Source: Marinobacter gudaonensis
GTDB lineage: Bacteria > Pseudomonadota > Gammaproteobacteria > Pseudomonadales > Oleiphilaceae
Direction: 5' to 3'
Assembly: GCF_900115175.1 (NCBI RefSeq)
Contig: NZ_FOYV01000001.1
Location: 868,001 to 932,000 of the forward strand
DNA length: 64,000 nucleotides
A program made the position numbers and the translations under genes. This document shows, one piece after another, positions 59,156 through 64,000 of the stretch (the first letter of the stretch is position 1; every line of letters starts with the position of its first letter). Under the pieces are notes generated by a model that searched no databases, was not told the origin of the DNA, and worked only from the letters and a program-made list of their open reading frames with translations.

Positions 59156-60412
59156 ATGCAGGACCACTCCAACGACCCGGTCTGGAAACAGGCCATTGCC
59201 GGCTCACAGATGTTGCTGGTGGCGTTCGGCGCCCTGGTTCTGATGCCGCTGATTACTGGCCTGGATCCCAACGTGGCCCTGTTTACCGCCGGCCTCGGCA
59301 CCCTGATTTTTCACGTGGTGACCGGCGGCCAGATTCCGATCTTCCTGGCGTCCTCGTTCGCATTCATCGCACCGGTTATTGCTTCAAAGGGCCGCTTTGG
59401 CATGGAGGAGACCCTTGGCGGCCTGATGGCAGCGGGTATCCTCTACATCGTGCTGAGCGGACTGGTTCGCCTGCGCGGCACCGGCTTTGTCCGGCGGCTG
59501 CTGCCCCCGGTGGTTATCGGACCGGTCATCATGACCATCGGCCTGGGCCTCGCTCCGGTGGCCGTTCATATGGCTTCCGGCCGTACCGGTGACGGCTCGA
59601 CGCAACTGATCCCCTACGACACCGCCATCTGGATTGCGATGATTTCCCTGGCGGTGACCATCGTTATGTCGGTCTGGGCCAAAGGCATTTTCCGGCTGAT
59701 CCCGATCATGTTCGGGGTGATCACCGGCTACATCCTGTCTGCGTTCGCCGGCATCGTGGATACCACCCCCATCCGCGAAGCCGCCTGGTTCGCCATGCCC
59801 AATTTCGTGGCCCCGGAATTCAGCTGGGGTGCCATCCTGTTCATGGTGCCCGTGGCCATCGCCCCGGCCATAGAACACATTGGTGACGTGCTGGCCATTG
59901 GCAACGTAACCCGCAAGAACTACCTGGAAAAGCCAGGCCTGCACCGCACCCTGCTCGGTGACGGCCTGGCCACCAGCGCCGCTTCCATGCTCGGCGGACC
60001 ACCCAACACCACCTACTCGGAAGTGACTGGCGCCGTTATGCTCACCAAGAACTTCAACCCGAAGGTTATGTGGTGGGCCGCTGGCATTGCCATCGTGCTG
60101 GCGTTCGTCGGCAAGTTCGGCGCGGCACTACAGACCATCCCGGTGCCGGTCATGGGCGGCATCCTGTGCCTGCTGTTCGGCTCCATTGCCGTTGTTGGCC
60201 TCAACACTCTGATCCGCCACCAGGTGGACCTGGCGCAGTCCCGCAACCTGGTTATCGTGGGTGTCACCCTGGTGTTTGGCATCGGTGGCATGGTACTCGG
60301 GCACCTGGAGGGCATTGCCCTGTGCGCGGTGGCCGCCATTATCCTGAACCTGATACTGCCGGGCAGTCGCGAGGCCTGGGGCAAAGCGATGTATGAGCAA
60401 AAGGCCGACTGA
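59156..60412 (+). CDS. uraA: Uracil permease UraA
   Basis: 418-aa NCS2-family uracil:H+ symporter with about 14 helices. Recognisable segments are GLDPNVALFTAGLGTLIFH, FLASSFAFIAPV, and the substrate-binding FSWGAILFMVPVAIAPAIEHIGD with GGPPNTTYSEVTGAV. It is coupled to upp upstream and overlaps the methyltransferase gene by 20 bp at its end. Uracil imported by UraA would be trapped as UMP by Upp. Confidence 0.95.
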   Translation: MQDHSNDPVWKQAIAGSQMLLVAFGALVLMPLITGLDPNVALFTAGLGTLIFHVVTGGQIPIFLASSFAFIAPVIASKGRFGMEETLGGLMAAGILYIVLSGLVRLRGTGFVRRLLPPVVIGPVIMTIGLGLAPVAVHMASGRTGDGSTQLIPYDTAIWIAMISLAVTIVMSVWAKGIFRLIPIMFGVITGYILSAFAGIVDTTPIREAAWFAMPNFVAPEFSWGAILFMVPVAIAPAIEHIGDVLAIGNVTRKNYLEKPGLHRTLLGDGLATSAASMLGGPPNTTYSEVTGAVMLTKNFNPKVMWWAAGIAIVLAFVGKFGAALQTIPVPVMGGILCLLFGSIAVVGLNTLIRHQVDLAQSRNLVIVGVTLVFGIGGMVLGHLEGIALCAVAAIILNLILPGSREAWGKAMYEQKAD

Positions 60413-61247
60413 CAGCTCCGGTATCAGCTTCACCGCCCTGTACACCGGTGCCGTCTGGCACCGGTACGGGCTCTCCGACGATGCTCTGGCCACAGAGAAA
60501 GGCCGCTGGCTCTACCGCCTGATGACCCCCTTCGAAGCCGCCAGCAAGGCGGCCATCGGCGGCAACATCCGAACCTTCCTGCTGCAACGCCACCTGATCA
60601 TCGATCATCTGATTGACCGGGCCATCAACGAAATGGGCATCACTCAGGTCCTGGAAATCGCCTGCGGCATGTCCCCGAGGGGCATTCGATTACGCCAGAA
60701 ACACCCCCTGCTCCACATGGTCGAAGCCGACCTCCCCGACATGGCCGCCCGCAAGGCCCTCAGGCTCATGGCCGCCGGTCGCCTCGGTGACCATCACCAG
60801 GTCACGCCCATCGATATTCTGGCCGACTACGGCGAGTACCAACTGGAAAAGGTCATCGACCGGGTATTCGATAACCGCGAGCCGGTGATCATCGTCACCG
60901 AGGGCCTGACCAGCTACTTCTCCCTCGAAACCATCACCGATTTCTGGCGCCGCCTGGCCGCGGCCATGGCCACGCGCCCGGGGTCCATCTATCTGTCCGA
61001 GAGCTATTACCAGCCCTCCCAGCCACTGCTGAACACCTCCCTCAAAGCCCTCGGCTCGCTCCTCGGCGCCGCAACTCGCAGCCAGGTGTCGTTCCACTTC
61101 CATACTGACGCTCAGGCACGGGAGCATTTCCTGTCCTGTGGATTCGCCTCGGCCACCGTGCATGACCCACGGTCCTGGTATGGAATCTTGCCGATTCCCG
61201 AAAGCCGCGGCGAGCCGATGGTTCGAGTTATCGAAGCTGGTTGCTGA
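60393..61247 (+). CDS. SAM-dependent methyltransferase, leucine carboxyl methyltransferase-like
   Basis: 284-aa class I methyltransferase. SAM-binding motif I is VLEIACGMSPRG (87-98), followed by an acidic loop HMVEADLPDMAARK and VIIVTEGLTSYFS, features of the LCMT/PPM1-like O-methyltransferase group often labelled polyketide-type. The substrate cannot be deduced. The gene starts inside the 3' end of uraA (20-bp overlap), so it is probably translated with the uracil genes, although no pyrimidine role is known for the family. Confidence 0.82.
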   Translation: MSKRPTDSSGISFTALYTGAVWHRYGLSDDALATEKGRWLYRLMTPFEAASKAAIGGNIRTFLLQRHLIIDHLIDRAINEMGITQVLEIACGMSPRGIRLRQKHPLLHMVEADLPDMAARKALRLMAAGRLGDHHQVTPIDILADYGEYQLEKVIDRVFDNREPVIIVTEGLTSYFSLETITDFWRRLAAAMATRPGSIYLSESYYQPSQPLLNTSLKALGSLLGAATRSQVSFHFHTDAQAREHFLSCGFASATVHDPRSWYGILPIPESRGEPMVRVIEAGC

Positions 61248-61291
61248 TCTAGCCAGTCGACTCCTGCCCTAGCCTGCAGGTTCGGGTGGAA

Positions 61292-61399
61292 GAGGTTCGT
61301 GGGGCTACCTCCCAAAAACCGCTACGAGCACATCCATGTGCGCTTGGCGTCGGCCATCCTTGGCCGCCGACATTTTTGGGAGGCAGCCCCACAAACCTC
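61292..61399 (+). repeat. Modular hairpin repeat, copy 1
   Basis: Outer arms 61292-61318 and 61373-61399 are inverted complements at 25 of 27 positions. They enclose a 54-nt core (61319-61372) with two further hairpins: GCACAT-CC-ATGTGC (61327-61340) and an imperfect one centred on CGGCCATCCTTGGCCG (61351-61366). The core recurs in the opposite direction in copy 2, while the outer arms do not. It lies in the 381-bp gap between convergent genes ending at 61247 and 61629; the rest of that gap shows no other gene or motif. Confidence 0.85.
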
Positions 61400-61475
61400 G
61401 CAAACCTGACGGGAATCCGCCAAAAGCTCCTGAGTTAGATAAGTATTTCTCAGCGATATCGAAGCGGTTTGATAA

Positions 61476-61581
61476 GCGATTGTGGGTGGCCTTTTCAGGA
61501 CTGTCTGTGGCCATGGATGGCCACAGTCAAGCGCACATGGATGTGCTCGTAGCGTGTCCTGAAAAGGCCACCCACAACCGC
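61476..61581 (-). repeat. Modular hairpin repeat, copy 2 (inverted)
   Basis: Outer arms 61476-61501 and 61556-61581 are inverted complements at 25 of 26 positions; their sequence is unrelated to the arms of copy 1. The 54-nt core (61502-61555), read on the minus strand, repeats the copy 1 core: 26 consecutive identical bases (61529-61554 against 61320-61345), then a second hairpin CTGTGGCCAT-GG-ATGGCCACAG (61505-61526) whose stem differs from copy 1 yet stays paired. Confidence 0.85.
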
Positions 61582-61628
61582 GCGAACTCCCAAACCCTCA
61601 GGCTACCAGAAGGAACCCAACTCCAAAC

Positions 61629-62765
61629 TCAGACGTCACGCCGCAAATCCGACGGAATCGGGAAGTCAGGCATGCCGGGCTTGGGCCCACGTCCCTTGCG
61701 GAACTGGCGGAGCTGGAACACGTAGGCGAGCACCTGGGCAATAGCCATGTACAGGCCGTCGGGGATCTCCTCGCCGAGATCGGTGTTGTGGTAGACCGCC
61801 CGGGTCAACGGCGGCGTTCTGAGGATCTCCACTTTGTTTTCCCGGGCAATTTCCATGATCTTGAAGGCCACTTCATCGGCACCCTTGGCCACCACCACCG
61901 GCGCCGCCATGGCCTTCTGGTCGTACTTCAGCGCCACGGCATAGTGAGTCGGGTTGGTGATGACCACGTCGGCCTTGGGCACGTCTTGCATCATCCGGCG
62001 CTGGGCCATTTCGCGCTGGAGCTGGCGGATCTTGCCCTTCACTTCCGGCTTGCCTTCGGTGTCCTTGTATTCGTCCTTCACCTCCTGCTTGGTCATGCGC
62101 AGTTTCTTCTGGTGATCGTAAATCTGGAACGGCACGTCAATGGCGGCAATGATGATGGTGGCGCAGGACAGAAGGAAGAAGCTCCAGGCTACGGTCCAGA
62201 GCACGTGTTCCATGGCCGGCACGACCGGCTCCTCGGCAATGGCCAACAGGTCTTCGGTACGCAGGTTCAGGATAAGGATGGCCAGTGCCAGCACCAGGCC
62301 AACTTTCGCGACGGCTTTAACCAGCTCGATCAGGGAGCGCGCGGAGAACATGCGCCCCAGGCCCTTGATCGGGTCCATGCGGTTGAGTTTCGGCGCGATG
62401 GCCTTGCCGCTGATCAGCAGGCCGCCGATACCGATAGAGCCGAAGACGGCGGCGATGAGCAGCATCACCAGGATGGGAGCCAGCGCCCAGGCGGCTTCCT
62501 TGGCGGACTGGATGAGCTGTACGCTCATGTGGCGCATGTCGAAGATGGCGGAGCGTTCGATCACGAAGCTGTCGCGCATGATGGCCTCCAGCGAGGCCCC
62601 AAGGCTGGCACCGAACATCAGCAGGCCGCCGGCACCGGCCAGGAGCACGGCCATGGTGGCCAGTTCCTTGGAGCGGGCGGTCTGGCCTTCCTCCCGGGCT
62701 TTCTCAAGTCGTCGGGGGGTGGCCTCTTCCGTTTTTTCCTGACTGTTGTCGTTTTCTTCGGCCAT
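61629..62765 (-). CDS. flhB: Flagellar export switch protein FlhB
   Basis: 378-aa membrane protein of the flagellar export gate that controls the change from hook to filament substrates. An N-terminal charged stretch (EKTEEATPRRLEKAREEGQ) precedes four helices (about 35-210). The cytoplasmic domain has the self-cleavage site NPTH (271-274) in VVITNPTHYAVALKYD. It is 103 bp downstream of fliR; that gap holds a long palindrome. The gene converges on the upp-uraA cassette. Confidence 0.97.
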   Translation of the reverse strand: MAEENDNSQEKTEEATPRRLEKAREEGQTARSKELATMAVLLAGAGGLLMFGASLGASLEAIMRDSFVIERSAIFDMRHMSVQLIQSAKEAAWALAPILVMLLIAAVFGSIGIGGLLISGKAIAPKLNRMDPIKGLGRMFSARSLIELVKAVAKVGLVLALAILILNLRTEDLLAIAEEPVVPAMEHVLWTVAWSFFLLSCATIIIAAIDVPFQIYDHQKKLRMTKQEVKDEYKDTEGKPEVKGKIRQLQREMAQRRMMQDVPKADVVITNPTHYAVALKYDQKAMAAPVVVAKGADEVAFKIMEIARENKVEILRTPPLTRAVYHNTDLGEEIPDGLYMAIAQVLAYVFQLRQFRKGRGPKPGMPDFPIPSDLRRDV

Positions 62766-62791
62766 TCCGGTCTTCCGAAATTGTCAGTTTC

Positions 62792-62821
62792 GGCGGGCGG
62801 GGCAAGCTTGCCCCACCCGCC
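62792..62821. repeat. 30-bp near-perfect palindrome between fliR and flhB
   Basis: GGCGGGCGGGGCAAG (62792-62806) is followed without loop by CTTGCCCCACCCGCC (62807-62821): 14 of 15 complementary, the odd pair being G-U in minus-strand RNA. A second hairpin, CCGAAA/TTTCGG (62775-62780 and 62788-62793), adjoins it. No U-tract follows, so the flhB mRNA would carry a very stable 5' structure or processing site rather than a normal terminator. Confidence 0.6.
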
Positions 62822-62868
62822 TCTGCATACTCACTGCGTAGAGTCTCCGAGGCGCACATCAGAGAGAT

Positions 62869-63654
62869 TCAAGGCTGCCCCTGCAACCCCCGCATAAATT
62901 CAAACGTCTCGCGGGAGTATTGGTCAAAGTGCGGCAGGAAATTGGCGTGCAGCACCCATATGGCAAACAATCCAAAAATCAGGCCAATCGGGAAACCCAG
63001 CGCGAAGATGTTCATCTGGGGCGCGGCGCGGGTCATCACGCCGAAGGAGATGTTAACGATCAGTACCGCAGTCACGGCCGGCAGCGCCAGCAGCATGGCG
63101 GAGGCGAACATCCAGCTGATGCGGTGGGCCAGTTCCCAGACACCGGCCTGGCCCAGGCCTTCCATGCCGATGGGCAGGGTGCGAAAGCTTTCTATGAACA
63201 CTTCGAAGGCCACCAGGTGGCCGTTCATGGCCAGGAACAGTAGCGTGATGGTAATGGTGTAGATCTGGGATAACACCGGTACGTTGACGCCGTTGGCCGG
63301 GTCGACCATGGAGGCGAAGCCCAGGCCCATCTGCATGGCGATCATCTGGCCGGCGATGACGAACAGTTGCCAGAGGGCCGTCAGCGCGAAGCCCATGCCC
63401 ACCCCGATCAGGATTTGCTGCAGACTGATGACAACGGCATCGGCGCTCAGGGCATCCACCTGGGGCACCGGAGGGATCATGGGTACGATCAGGACGGTCA
63501 TCAGCAACGCCAGCCCAAGGCGCACACGAGCCGGAACCAGCTGGGTACCGAAAATGGGGATCACCATCAGAAAGCTGGCCAGGCGAAACAGCGGCCAGAG
63601 GTGCTGACCGACCCACTGGCCGATCAGGTCAACGCTGATCTCCGCCGGTATCAT
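62869..63654 (-). CDS. fliR: Flagellar export gate protein FliR
   Basis: 261-aa polytopic membrane protein that forms the export gate core with FliP and FliQ. Hydrophobic helices are spaced through the chain; conserved segments are RLASFLMVIPIFGTQLVPARVRLGLAL, FASMVDPANGVNVPVLSQ and FPIGLIFGLFAIW. It starts 3 bp after fliQ. It belongs to the fliP-fliQ-fliR-flhB series transcribed leftward. Confidence 0.96.
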   Translation of the reverse strand: MIPAEISVDLIGQWVGQHLWPLFRLASFLMVIPIFGTQLVPARVRLGLALLMTVLIVPMIPPVPQVDALSADAVVISLQQILIGVGMGFALTALWQLFVIAGQMIAMQMGLGFASMVDPANGVNVPVLSQIYTITITLLFLAMNGHLVAFEVFIESFRTLPIGMEGLGQAGVWELAHRISWMFASAMLLALPAVTAVLIVNISFGVMTRAAPQMNIFALGFPIGLIFGLFAIWVLHANFLPHFDQYSRETFEFMRGLQGQP

Positions 63655-63657
63655 CCG

Positions 63658-63927
63658 CTAGCCGATCAGGTAGGGTATGTTGCCGAACAGCCGGTTGGCG
63701 TGATCAAGCAACTGGGTCAGCATCCATGGGCCCCAGACGATGATCACAATGAGCGTGACCAGCAACCTCGGCAGGAAGCTCAGGGTCTGTTCGTTAATCT
63801 GGGTTGCTGCCTGGAAGGTGCTGACCACCAGGCCAATGACCAGGCCCGGGCCGATGATGATCGACGCCAGCAGCACGATCATCCATAGGGCCTCTCGGAG
63901 GATGTCGATGACGGTTTCCGGGGTCAT
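63658..63927 (-). CDS. fliQ: Flagellar export gate protein FliQ
   Basis: 89-aa two-helix membrane protein, full family length. It begins MTPETVIDILREALWMIVLL and contains GLVVSTFQAATQINEQTLSFLPRL, the conserved FliQ loop. It stacks around FliP/FliR in the export gate. It is 10 bp downstream of fliP and 3 bp upstream of fliR. Confidence 0.96.
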   Translation of the reverse strand: MTPETVIDILREALWMIVLLASIIIGPGLVIGLVVSTFQAATQINEQTLSFLPRLLVTLIVIIVWGPWMLTQLLDHANRLFGNIPYLIG

Positions 63928-63937
63928 GACGCGGCTC

Positions 63938-64000
63938 CTATATTCCGTAACTGGCGGCCAGGGTTCCCATGATCAGGGCCCACCCGTCCACCAGGACAAA
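63938..64000 (-). CDS. fliP: Flagellar export gate protein FliP, C-terminal end (cut by window edge)
   Basis: The last 20 codons and stop of a minus-strand gene entering from the right edge. The visible residues FVLVDGWALIMGTLAASYGI match the end of FliP, and the position before fliQ is the standard order. The rest lies outside the window. Confidence 0.85.
   Translation of the reverse strand, partial: FVLVDGWALIMGTLAASYGI

Overview
The window reads as a core chromosomal region of a marine, polarly flagellated gammaproteobacterium. Protein sequences and gene order point to Marinobacter or a close relative: the order sthA-nqrM-apbE-nqrFEDCBA-gap-mfd-csiV-MTIP-psrA, and the order ccmIHGFEDCBA next to parC/parP-motDC-cheBAZY-fliA-flhGFA, both match the Pseudomonas/Marinobacter arrangement as I remember it. 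The DNA is GC-rich, coding density is very high, and I see no tRNA, rRNA, CRISPR array, transposase or prophage gene.

Left part (1-9.7 kb), all on the minus strand: the N-terminal part of sthA (soluble transhydrogenase), then the complete Na+-translocating NADH:quinone reductase locus. It holds nqrA-F plus its two maturation genes, apbE (FMN transferase) and nqrM. A good promoter lies before nqrA, and a clear Rho-independent terminator separates nqr from the upstream gap gene, which encodes a long-form GAPDH with a roughly 130-residue N-terminal extension. From 9.7 to 19.3 kb: mfd-csiV on the plus strand, then a minus-strand set (mscS-like/MTIP, an L,D-transpeptidase, psrA with twin operators, an unknown membrane protein) and a solitary ribE.

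19.3-27.7 kb, minus strand: the rRNA methyltransferase genes rlmG and rsmC, a 57-aa orphan, a beta-carbonic anhydrase and the giant NAD-dependent glutamate dehydrogenase. 27.8-34.8 kb, plus strand: a six-gene MoxR/Bat operon (moxR, DUF58, DUF4381, batA, a batB-batC fusion, batD) with overlapping or closely spaced genes. 34.9-42.1 kb, minus strand: the complete cytochrome c maturation cluster ccmABCDEFGHI.

42.3-64 kb: flagellar and chemotaxis genes. A plus-strand fliK-like/fhlB pair comes first. The minus-strand block is cheW, parP, parC, motD, motC, cheB, cheA, cheZ, cheY, fliA, flhG, flhF, flhA, and then, after an interruption, flhB, fliR, fliQ and the end of fliP. ParC, ParP and CheA suggest a chemosensory array tethered to the cell pole, and FlhF/FlhG set the number and place of the polar flagella. 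Matches to sigma-54 promoters precede flhA and cheW, and a strong sigma-28 promoter precedes parC. A plus-strand uracil-salvage cassette (upp-uraA-methyltransferase) sits between flhA and flhB.

The least explained DNA is the 381-bp convergent gap at 61248-61628. It carries two opposed copies of a modular hairpin repeat: a shared 54-nt double-hairpin core inside two unrelated but self-complementary outer stems. Other points worth follow-up are three FliM-like motifs repeated in the CheA linker, an orphan plus-strand terminator with upstream structured DNA next to rsmC (a small-RNA candidate), and hairpins at the L,D-transpeptidase ribosome-binding site and between fliR and flhB. I found no wholly new gene system; most of the content is conserved housekeeping machinery.
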